6,027 nt of DNA from Solirubrobacterales bacterium 70-9. GTDB lineage: Bacteria > Actinomycetota > Thermoleophilia > Solirubrobacterales > 70-9. Positions 1-5,503 of this stretch are shown here, one piece after another. Location: NCBI GenBank assembly GCA_001898095.1, contig MKSH01000141.1, forward strand, positions 8,221 through 14,247, read 5' to 3'. The notes below the pieces were generated by a model. That model was not told the DNA's origin and made no database searches. It was given only the letters and a program-made list of their open reading frames with translations. The first letter of the stretch is position 1; each line of letters opens with the position of its first letter. The translations under genes and the position numbers were made by a program.

Positions 1-318
1 CACTTCTTCGAGCTGGTCGGGACCGAGGCCTCGATGCGGGGCGGCATCCGCTCGCTCGGCCGGCGCGGCACCGCGGTGCTGATCGGCTACACCGACGACG
101 ACCTGAAGATCCACCCGATCGACCTGATCCTCAGCGAGGCCCGGGTCGTCTCCTCGGTCGCCGCCTCCCGCCACGACCTGGAGACCGCGATCGCGCTCGC
201 GGGCGCGGGCAAGCTCTCGGTCGCGATCGACACCGCCTATCCGCTGGAGGAGGTCGAGACCGCGGTGACGAGGCTGCGGAAGCGCGAAGTCGCCGGCCGC
301 AACGTCCTGGTGCCCTGA
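1..318 (+). CDS. Zinc-type (medium-chain) alcohol dehydrogenase, C-terminal part only
   Basis: The reading frame is open from the first base and ends at TGA 316-318, giving the last 105 residues of a protein whose start lies upstream of the window. The visible part matches the end of the Rossmann NAD(P)-binding domain and the returning C-terminal segment of medium-chain dehydrogenases. It opens with a VGTEAS strand/loop, followed by the glycine-containing strand GTAVLIGY (about residues 23-30), a turn into the ARVVSSVAASRHDLE segment, and the closing pattern of a helix with LEEVETAVTRLRKREVAGR and a final NVLVP strand. Such enzymes interconvert alcohols and aldehydes or ketones with NAD(P)H in the cytosol. 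The zinc-binding N-terminal domain is outside the window, so the zinc dependence and substrate class cannot be checked. The stop codon overlaps the start of the amidohydrolase by one base (TGATG), so the two are probably co-translated and part of one pathway. Confidence 0.85.
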   Translation, partial: HFFELVGTEASMRGGIRSLGRRGTAVLIGYTDDDLKIHPIDLILSEARVVSSVAASRHDLETAIALAGAGKLSVAIDTAYPLEEVETAVTRLRKREVAGRNVLVP

Positions 319-1874
319 TGCGGACGCTGGTCATCGGCGACCCGGTCGTCGTCCTCGGGGCCGAGGACACGATCGCCGACGGCGCCCTCGTGATCGAGGA
401 CGGCAAGGTGGTCGACGTCGGCCCGCGGGAGAAGTTCGAGGGCGGGCGGTTCGACGAGGTGATCGGCTCGCCCGAGCACTTCGTCATGCCCGGCTTCGTC
501 AACTGCCACTACCACAGCGAGGTCGGGCTGGGCGCCGGTGTCTACGAGTACATCTTCGAGCGGGCGAACATCTGGATGCACTCGATGTTCAAGACGATCA
601 CCGAGGAAGACCTCTATAACGCCGTGATGATCCACCTGATCAAACTCGTCCGCGGCGGGCAGACGGCGGCGGTGGACATGTACTACGGCACCCCGACGCT
701 GCCCGACTTCGGCACCGAGGTGACGCTGAAGGCCTACGAGGACATCGGCCTGCGGGTCGCCTTCGGGCTCGTCTCCCGCGACCAGAACCGCTACGTCCAC
801 CAGGACGACGACGAGTTCCGCAAGTGCCTGCCCGCCCAGTTGGCGACCGAGATCGCCAATTCGCCGATCGGCTACACCTGGCCGCTCGACCGCGTCTTCG
901 GCACCTACCGGGACCTGGTCGCGCGCTGGGACGGCCGCGACGACCGGATCCGCGTGATCCTCGCCCCGGACTGGACGCCGGCCTGCTCCGACGACCTCTA
1001 CCGGGAGACGCGCCGGATGGCCGACGAGTTCGGCACCGGGATCACCACCCACGCGCTGGAGACCCGCTCGGAGATGAGTTTCAACTTCGAGCACTACGGG
1101 ATGTGCGGGCTGGAGCGGCTGCAGAAGCTCGGCGTGCTCGGCGAGGACACCAGCCTCGCCCACTTCGTCTGGGCCACCGACCGCGACATCGACCTGCTGG
1201 TCGAGACCGGCAGCGTCTCCTCCAACGACCCGGGCTCGAACCTGCGCCTCAGCTCCGGCATCTCGCGGGTGCGCGACATCATCGACAAAGGCGGCAAGGC
1301 GGGCTTCGGCACCGACGGGATCAGCTTCGGCGACCGCGACGACTTCTTCGACGAGATCCGCCTCGCGGCGCTGCTGCAGCGGCGGCCGATGGAGCTCGAG
1401 TCGGGCCGGATCTCCTCCTCGAAACTGTTCCGCTCGGCCTTCACCAGCGGGGCAAGGGCGGTCCGCGCCGAGGAGCAGCTGGGCAGCCTCGAGGTGGGCA
1501 AGGACGCCGACCTCCTGGTGCTGCGCCGCGAAGACGTCTTCTGGCCGCCGCAGCGCTACGCCGCCTCCGACCCGCTCGACGTGATCATCGACCGCGCCGA
1601 CCAGTCCGACCTGGAGACCGTGATGGTGCGGGGACGGACCCTGATGCAGGGCGGCGAGATGGTGACGATCGACGAGAAGAAGGTCCGCGAGGGCTATGCC
1701 GACGCTGCTGCCAACCGGCTCTGGGAGTTCGTCGACGAGGACGAGCGCAGGCAGTCGCTCGACCTGCCGGCCGAGCTGGAGCCCTTCGTCCTCGACTTCT
1801 ACGGCCGCTGGACCGACATGCCGACCGACCCCGGCTACTCCTACAACACGACCACCGGACCGGAGCGCCGATGA
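318..1874 (+). CDS. Metal-dependent amidohydrolase (AtzA/TrzN, SAH/MTA-deaminase, cytosine-deaminase branch)
   Basis: This is a 518-residue cytosolic hydrolase, somewhat longer than the roughly 430-480 residues usual for the branch. Residues 1-57 and about 385-445 form the split beta-sandwich, including the DGALVIEDGKVVDVGP strands and the return strand VMVRGRTLMQGGE. The TIM-barrel between them carries the expected metal and catalytic residues in order: HxH at His64/His66 (PGFVNCHYH), His245 and Glu248 in the HALE motif, His282 in LAHFVW, and Asp333 in GTDG. This His/His/His/Glu/His/Asp order is that of subtype enzymes with one divalent metal, which deaminate, dechlorinate or otherwise hydrolyse C-N or C-X bonds on purine, pyrimidine, triazine or similar rings. 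The last 70 or so residues (helix ADAAANRLWEF, then a Pro/Tyr-rich tail) look lineage-specific. The start at ATG 318 overlaps the previous stop by one base and has no Shine-Dalgarno, so translation is probably coupled. The substrate is unknown; a deaminase or a ring-opening hydrolase are both possible. Confidence 0.9.
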   Translation: MRTLVIGDPVVVLGAEDTIADGALVIEDGKVVDVGPREKFEGGRFDEVIGSPEHFVMPGFVNCHYHSEVGLGAGVYEYIFERANIWMHSMFKTITEEDLYNAVMIHLIKLVRGGQTAAVDMYYGTPTLPDFGTEVTLKAYEDIGLRVAFGLVSRDQNRYVHQDDDEFRKCLPAQLATEIANSPIGYTWPLDRVFGTYRDLVARWDGRDDRIRVILAPDWTPACSDDLYRETRRMADEFGTGITTHALETRSEMSFNFEHYGMCGLERLQKLGVLGEDTSLAHFVWATDRDIDLLVETGSVSSNDPGSNLRLSSGISRVRDIIDKGGKAGFGTDGISFGDRDDFFDEIRLAALLQRRPMELESGRISSSKLFRSAFTSGARAVRAEEQLGSLEVGKDADLLVLRREDVFWPPQRYAASDPLDVIIDRADQSDLETVMVRGRTLMQGGEMVTIDEKKVREGYADAAANRLWEFVDEDERRQSLDLPAELEPFVLDFYGRWTDMPTDPGYSYNTTTGPERR

Positions 1875-1881
1875 GTCGGCG

Positions 1882-1887
1882 TATGAT
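1882..1887 (+). promoter_or_regulatory. Candidate -10 box for a leaderless GntR transcript
   Basis: TATGAT, one base off the sigma-70-type consensus TATAAT, stands out in G+C-rich surroundings. Exactly seven bases separate its last T from the GTG start at 1895, so transcription would begin on or one base before the start codon. Leaderless mRNAs with this geometry are common in Actinomycetota, and no Shine-Dalgarno precedes the GTG. No convincing -35 hexamer is visible at 16-18 bases spacing. The flanking bases form a direct repeat GTAT-GAT-GTAT (1881-1891), which could also be an autoregulatory operator; that is inference. Confidence 0.5.
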
Positions 1888-1894
1888 GTATTAG

Positions 1895-2581
1895 GTGGCT
1901 GCCTCGGCGAAACTCCAGCCGCAGGCGCTCGACGCGGCCGCTTACAAAGCGATCCGCGACCGGATCGTCTCGGGTGAGCTCGGCCCCGGCGACCCGCTCG
2001 TCGAGGCGCAGCTCTCGGCCGAATTCGGGATCTCCAAGACCCCCGTGCGCGAGGCCTTGATCGCCCTCGGCCGCGACGGCCTGGTGACCCAGGTGCCCCA
2101 CCACGTCACCCGCGTCGCCACCCCGCGGCCGGAGGACATCCGCGAGGTCTGCCAGCTGCGGACCTGGCTCGAGGGGGAGATCGCGGTGGAAGCGGCGCTG
2201 GCCGGCGACGCCGAGCTGATCGAGGACCTCACCGACAGCGTCGAGGGGGCCCGCCGGGCGCTCGGGCGCAAGAAGCTCCCCGACTACGTCGCCTCGGTGA
2301 ACGCCTTCTCCGACGTGCTGCTCGCCCACTCCGGCAACCGCTTCGCGGTCGACGTCGGCGAACGGCTGCGGAACTTCCTCGCGCTGATGGCGAACGTCGC
2401 CGAAAGCACCGCCGGGCGGCGCCAGCGCTCGATCGAGGAGCACGCGGCGATCCTCGACGCGATCACCGCCGCCGACCCGGCCGCGGCCCGCGCCGCCACC
2501 CGGGTCCACATGCAGAGCATCGAACTCGACGCGCTGAAGTCGCTGGAGAAGCGGCTCGCCGAAGACGGGAAGGAGGGCTGA
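1895..2581 (+). CDS. GntR-family transcriptional regulator, FCD (FadR-type) subfamily
   Basis: This is a 228-residue cytosolic DNA-binding protein, the usual size for the FCD class. Residues about 14-75 form the winged helix, with the hallmark run LSAEFGISKTPVREAL (40-55) covering the recognition helix, and DGLVTQVPHHVTRV as the wing. Residues about 80-215 form the all-helical FCD ligand domain, recognisable by DIREVCQLRTWLEGE, the SGNRF turn (146-150), RSIEEHAAILDAI (178-190) and the last helix with His205. Of the metal ligands typical of FCD domains, His183 and His205 are present, but the first-motif D-x-x-F-H reads V-N-A-F-S (135-139), so Asp and His are both lost. FCD regulators usually repress neighbouring catabolic genes until an organic acid or pathway metabolite binds. 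The GTG start was chosen because it gives full domain coverage and sits seven bases behind a -10 box. The stop overlaps the next start by one base, so it is probably co-expressed with the two hydrolases that follow. Confidence 0.93.
   Translation: MAASAKLQPQALDAAAYKAIRDRIVSGELGPGDPLVEAQLSAEFGISKTPVREALIALGRDGLVTQVPHHVTRVATPRPEDIREVCQLRTWLEGEIAVEAALAGDAELIEDLTDSVEGARRALGRKKLPDYVASVNAFSDVLLAHSGNRFAVDVGERLRNFLALMANVAESTAGRRQRSIEEHAAILDAITAADPAAARAATRVHMQSIELDALKSLEKRLAEDGKEG
2570..2576 (+). promoter_or_regulatory. Strong ribosome binding site for the C45 hydrolase
   Basis: AAGGAGG is a near-perfect match to the anti-Shine-Dalgarno of 16S rRNA. It lies inside the last codons of the regulator gene, four bases before the ATG at 2581, and supports that start. 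It is the best Shine-Dalgarno in the window; most other starts here rely on stop-start overlap. Confidence 0.75.
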
Positions 2582-3696
2582 TGGAGGCGCCCTTCCCGCT
2601 GGTGCGCGTGGCCGCGGCCGACCCGCGCGAGCGCGGCCGCATCATCGGCGAGGAGACGCGTGCCGGGGTGATCGAGTCGGTGGCGATCTACGAGGAGACC
2701 TTCGCCCACTACACCGGGCTCGGCTGGGACGAGGTGAGGGTGCTGGCGGGTGAGTTCGCGGCGCCGATCGAGGCCTACGACCCGGTGATGCTGGCTGAGC
2801 TGGAGGGGATCGCCGAGGGCGCCGGGCTCGACCTCGGGGACGTGCTCGCGATCAACGCCCGCAGCGAGATCATGTTCGGGCTCCAGATCACCCCGCCGCC
2901 GGAGTGCACGGTCTTCTTCGCCGGCGAGGGCGCGACCGCCGACGGCCACGTGCTGCTCGGGCAGAACTGGGACTGGCGCCCGCGGACGGCGGCGACGGTG
3001 ACGATCTTCGAAGTCGACCAGGGCCCCGAGCGGCCCGCCTACTTCACCGTCGCCGAGGCCGGCGTGCTCGGCAAGACGGGCTTCAACGAGCACGGCATCG
3101 GGCTCACCGTGAACGCCCTGATCAGCGACCGCGACCTCGGCGAGCCGCTGCTGCCGATGCACGCGGTGGTCCGCGGGATCCTCAACTCGGCGACGGTCGA
3201 GGAGGCGGTCGCGGCGGTGGTGCGGGCGCGGCGCGGCGCCTCGATCACCTACACGGTCGCCGATGCCGGCGGGGTCGGGATCGCGATGGAGACCGGGCCC
3301 GGCGGGGTGGAGGCGGTGCGCTTCGTCCATCCCGAGGACGACCTGATCTTCCACACCAACCACTTCACCTGCACGGTCCCCTTCCGCGACGTCGGGATCG
3401 AAGCGTGGGCCGACACGGTGGACCGGCTGGCGACGATCGAGGGCTTCCTCGGCGCCCGCCGCGGCACGATCGACCTCGACCTCGCCAAGGAGGCGCTGAG
3501 CGACGAGACCGGCCACCCCGACTCGATCTCCCGCTTCGTCAACCCGGAGTTCCACCCGGTGCTCCAGGGGGAGACGGTCACCTCGGTGATCATGGACCTC
3601 ACCGCGCTGCGGGCCGAGGTCACCGCGGGGCCGCCGAGCGCCAACGAGTACGTGCCGATGACCCCCGAGTTCGCCGCCCGCGCGTCCGTCCGGTGA
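2581..3696 (+). CDS. C45-family Ntn-hydrolase (acyl-CoA:6-aminopenicillanate acyltransferase-like amidase)
   Basis: This is a 371-residue protein, close to the length of fungal isopenicillin-N acyltransferase. The family is made as a proenzyme that cleaves itself just before a cysteine, which becomes the N-terminal nucleophile of the beta chain. Here the nucleophile is Cys109 in PPECTVFF, predicting an alpha chain of 108 and a beta chain of 263 residues. Other family marks are GQNWDW (127-132), the GFNEHGIGLTVNAL segment (167-180), and HTNHF (258-262). The alpha part has the usual helical ERGRIIGEETR and LAELEGIAEGAGL segments. No signal peptide is visible, so it should be cytosolic. Family members hydrolyse or transfer acyl groups on amide bonds, and most bacterial ones have unknown substrates; a role in beta-lactam synthesis is not implied. 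It overlaps the regulator by one base and the CE4 hydrolase by four, so all three probably share a transcript. An amidase acting on an N-acyl or ring-opened intermediate is my inference. Confidence 0.9.
   Translation: MEAPFPLVRVAAADPRERGRIIGEETRAGVIESVAIYEETFAHYTGLGWDEVRVLAGEFAAPIEAYDPVMLAELEGIAEGAGLDLGDVLAINARSEIMFGLQITPPPECTVFFAGEGATADGHVLLGQNWDWRPRTAATVTIFEVDQGPERPAYFTVAEAGVLGKTGFNEHGIGLTVNALISDRDLGEPLLPMHAVVRGILNSATVEEAVAAVVRARRGASITYTVADAGGVGIAMETGPGGVEAVRFVHPEDDLIFHTNHFTCTVPFRDVGIEAWADTVDRLATIEGFLGARRGTIDLDLAKEALSDETGHPDSISRFVNPEFHPVLQGETVTSVIMDLTALRAEVTAGPPSANEYVPMTPEFAARASVR
2905..2907 (+). other. Predicted self-cleavage site and catalytic Cys109 codon of the C45 protein
   Basis: The TGC codon encodes the Cys of Pro-Pro-Glu-Cys-Thr. 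By family precedent the Glu108-Cys109 peptide bond is cut autocatalytically, freeing the cysteine amino group as general base. The downstream GQNWDW motif is at the spacing expected for the beta-chain N-terminus. Confidence 0.7.
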
Positions 3697-4589
3697 GCGC
3701 GGTCGAGCAGAGCGATGGCGCCCCGGCCCGGTCGCTCGACGTCTGCCTGACCTTCGACTTCGACGCGATGTCACTCTGGGGGGCGATGGGGCAGACCTCG
3801 CCGACGCCGGTCTCGCGGGGCGAGTTCGGCGGCCGGGTGGCGGTGCCGCGCATCCTCGACCTGCTCGCCGAGGCGGGCGCGCCGGCGACCTTCTTCGTCC
3901 CCGGCCACACGATCGACACCTTCCCCGAGCTCTGCGCGCGGATCCTCGCCGAGGGGCACGAGATCGGCCACCACGGGTACTTCCACGAGAGCCCGGTGGG
4001 GCTCTCGCCGCTGCAGGAGAAGCGGGCGCTGGAGCGCGGGCTGGAGACGATGGAGCGGCGGCTCGACGGGTACCGCCCGGCCGGTTACCGGTCGCCGGCC
4101 TGGGACCTCTCGCCGCAGACGACCGAGCTGCTGCTGGAGTACGGCTTCGCCTACGAGTCGAGCATGATGGCGCAGGACTTCGAGCCCTACTGGTGCCGCA
4201 CCGGCGACGTCTTCCACACCGACAAGGCATTCGAGTTCGGGCCGGAGATCGAGCTGGTCGAGGTTCCCGTCTCCTGGGCCCTCGACGACTTCGTCGACCT
4301 TGAGTACGTCTACGCGCCGCCGCTGATCCTGCCCGCGGCGAAGGACCCGGGCGCGGTCGAGCGGCGCTGGCTCGCCGACATGGACTTCGCCGCGGCCACG
4401 GTGCCGGGCGGCGTCTATACCCTGACCATGCACCCGCAGGTGATCGGCCGCGGGGCGCGGATCGACATCGTCCGCAGTGTGATCGCCCACGCGCGTGGGC
4501 TCGGCGCCGAGCTGGTCACGGCGGGGGCGGCGGCGCGGTCCTGGGTCGAGCGGGCGCCGGCCGCCCGAGATTCTCAGGCTACGGTCTGA
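3693..4589 (+). CDS. CE4-fold hydrolase (polysaccharide deacetylase family, HpPgdA/cyclic-imidase-like)
   Basis: This is a 298-residue protein with the NodB-type (CE4) barrel. Motif 1 is TFDFDA with Asp22 and Asp24; motif 2 is the metal pair His94 and His98 in GHHGYFHE; motif 3 is GYRSPAWD (131-138) with Arg133; a WALDD segment follows at 196-200; and the last motif is MHPQVIGR with His247. The GHHGYFHE and HPQVIGR wording is that of the Helicobacter PgdA-like and allantoinase (PuuE)-like branch, not of secreted chitin or peptidoglycan deacetylases. No signal peptide or membrane anchor is present, so a cytosolic substrate is likely. Relatives in this branch hydrolyse cyclic imides or ureides, which fits the C-N hydrolase neighbourhood. 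The start is GTG 3693, overlapping the previous stop by four bases (GTGA); it has no Shine-Dalgarno and is probably translated by coupling. The open frame continues far upstream, but that part only shadows the C45 gene. The next in-frame ATG (3768) would destroy motif 1. Confidence 0.87.
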   Translation: MSAVEQSDGAPARSLDVCLTFDFDAMSLWGAMGQTSPTPVSRGEFGGRVAVPRILDLLAEAGAPATFFVPGHTIDTFPELCARILAEGHEIGHHGYFHESPVGLSPLQEKRALERGLETMERRLDGYRPAGYRSPAWDLSPQTTELLLEYGFAYESSMMAQDFEPYWCRTGDVFHTDKAFEFGPEIELVEVPVSWALDDFVDLEYVYAPPLILPAAKDPGAVERRWLADMDFAAATVPGGVYTLTMHPQVIGRGARIDIVRSVIAHARGLGAELVTAGAAARSWVERAPAARDSQATV

Positions 4590-4596
4590 GCCAAAT

Positions 4597-4611
4597 GGGA
4601 TATGATATTCC
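4597..4611 (+). promoter_or_regulatory. Near-palindrome over the transporter promoter, candidate operator
   Basis: GGGATAT-G-ATATTCC is a 15-base near-perfect inverted repeat centred on G4604, with six of seven pairs matching. It fully covers the candidate -10 box at 4601-4606, so a dimeric repressor bound here would block polymerase. The encoded GntR regulator is the obvious candidate, but no published motif is matched, and an A+T-rich -10 region can be palindromic by chance. Confidence 0.35.
4601..4606 (+). promoter_or_regulatory. Candidate -10 box of the transporter promoter
   Basis: TATGAT lies in the only intergenic gap besides the one before the GntR gene, in a clearly A+T-enriched patch. 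Start of transcription would be near 4613, giving a leader of about 18 bases that contains the ribosome binding site. No clear -35 hexamer is visible. It is the same hexamer as in front of the GntR gene. Confidence 0.45.
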
Positions 4612-4621
4612 GAAGGGTTGA

Positions 4622-4628
4622 AGAGGAG
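4622..4628 (+). promoter_or_regulatory. Ribosome binding site of the ABC permease
   Basis: AGAGGAG ends two bases before ATG 4631. Pairing through its GAGG core leaves four bases of spacing, so the site is close but usable. The next in-frame ATG (4649, Met7) would put it about 20 bases away, which favours the start at 4631. Confidence 0.55.
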
Positions 4629-4630
4629 CG

Positions 4631-5503
4631 ATGAGCGTCATTTCCAACATGCGAGGAAGGACCACCGCAACTGCGACCGCCGGCGGTGGGAGCGTCGACG
4701 GCCACGTCGAACTGGCCCCGACCACTGGTGAACGCTGGCGCGCCGCGCTCCGTTGGCTCCCCGCGGTCTTGGTCCCGATCCTGATCCTGGTCTGTTGGCA
4801 GCTCTACGTCACCGCTGCCAACGTCGATCCGCTGGTGCTGCCGTCGCCGAGCCGGATCGTCTCCCAGCTCTGGGAGAACCGCGATATCGCCTGGACGAAC
4901 ACCGCCCAGACGCTGGAAGAGATGGTGATCGGCTTCGGCCTTGCGGTGATCGTCGCCCTGCTGATCGCCTTCGTCATGGACAACGTGCGCTGGGTTCGCA
5001 ATGCTCTGTACCCGACGCTGATCGCCTCGCAGACGATCCCGGTGATCGCGATCGCCCCGCTGATGATCATCTGGTTCGGCTTCGGTCTCCTCCCGAAGGT
5101 GCTGCTGATCATCCTCGTCACCTTCTTCCCGATCGTCGTCGCCCTGCTCGACGGCTTCGCCCAGACCGAGCGCGAGGCGATGGACCTGCTGCGCACGATG
5201 GGCGCCTCGCGGCTGCAGGCGTTCCGCCTCGTCCGCTTCCCCGGCGCGCTGCCGAACTTCTTCACCGGCCTGCGGATCAGCGCCACCTACGCGGTGCTGG
5301 CGGCGATCTTCGCCGAGTACGTCGGCGCCTACCACGGCCTCGGCATCTGGATGTCGCAGTCGAAGAGCTCCTTCCGCACCGACCTCGTCTTCGGCGCGAT
5401 CGGGATCTGCGCGCTGATCAGTATCGCCCTCTTCGCCCTGATCGCGCTCATCTCCCGCTTCGTCATGCCCTGGCATTACGCCGCCCGACGGGACGGTGAC
5501 TGA
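4631..5503 (+). CDS. ABC transporter permease, SsuC/TauC/ThiX type
   Basis: This is a 290-residue inner-membrane protein of the BPD_transp_1 fold. About 40 polar, Thr/Gly/Ala-rich residues precede the first membrane segment (about 43-60), and further hydrophobic segments lie at roughly 97-116, 127-149, 155-174, 216-232 and 253-276. Family marks are LPSPSRI (70-76), PVIAIAPLMIIWFGFG (137-152), and the EAA loop that docks on the ATPase, from EREAMDLLRTMGAS to the proline of FPGALP (180-208). Permeases of this group carry sulfonates, taurine, nitrate, riboflavin or thiamine precursors such as hydroxymethylpyrimidine, so small organic N- or S-containing solutes are expected. It overlaps the ATPase start by one base and is preceded by its own candidate promoter. 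The specificity protein is not in the window, so the substrate is open. Confidence 0.93.
   Translation: MSVISNMRGRTTATATAGGGSVDGHVELAPTTGERWRAALRWLPAVLVPILILVCWQLYVTAANVDPLVLPSPSRIVSQLWENRDIAWTNTAQTLEEMVIGFGLAVIVALLIAFVMDNVRWVRNALYPTLIASQTIPVIAIAPLMIIWFGFGLLPKVLLIILVTFFPIVVALLDGFAQTEREAMDLLRTMGASRLQAFRLVRFPGALPNFFTGLRISATYAVLAAIFAEYVGAYHGLGIWMSQSKSSFRTDLVFGAIGICALISIALFALIALISRFVMPWHYAARRDGD

Noticed and set aside
237..1163. Minus-strand open frame of 308 codons opposite the amidohydrolase
   Set aside because: The + strand carries all catalytic residues of the amidohydrolase in order; the antisense product has no family pattern.
824..1894. Alternative + frame of 356 codons inside the amidohydrolase gene
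   Set aside because: The composition is dominated by Arg, Pro and Ala from frame-shifted reading of G+C-rich codons; no motif is present.
2904..3692. Upstream extension of the CE4 reading frame (263 codons)
   Set aside because: It overlaps the C45 gene out of frame, its translation is Arg/Gly-rich without domain character, and the CE4 domain begins just after GTG 3693.
2581..3696. Beta-lactam biosynthesis gene based on the acyltransferase resemblance
   Set aside because: No other beta-lactam pathway gene is visible and the C45 family is broad; the neighbours are degradative.
2284..4230. Long minus-strand open frame of 648 codons
   Set aside because: It lies antisense to three well-supported genes, its translation is Arg/Pro/Ala-rich low-complexity text without any recognisable domain, and such shadows are expected where third positions are G or C.
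4573..4590. Inverted repeat CTCAG/CTGAG with an 8-base loop at the end of the CE4 gene, as a terminator
   Set aside because: The stem is only five pairs, overlaps the stop codon and is not followed by a T-run, so it is too weak to call a terminator.
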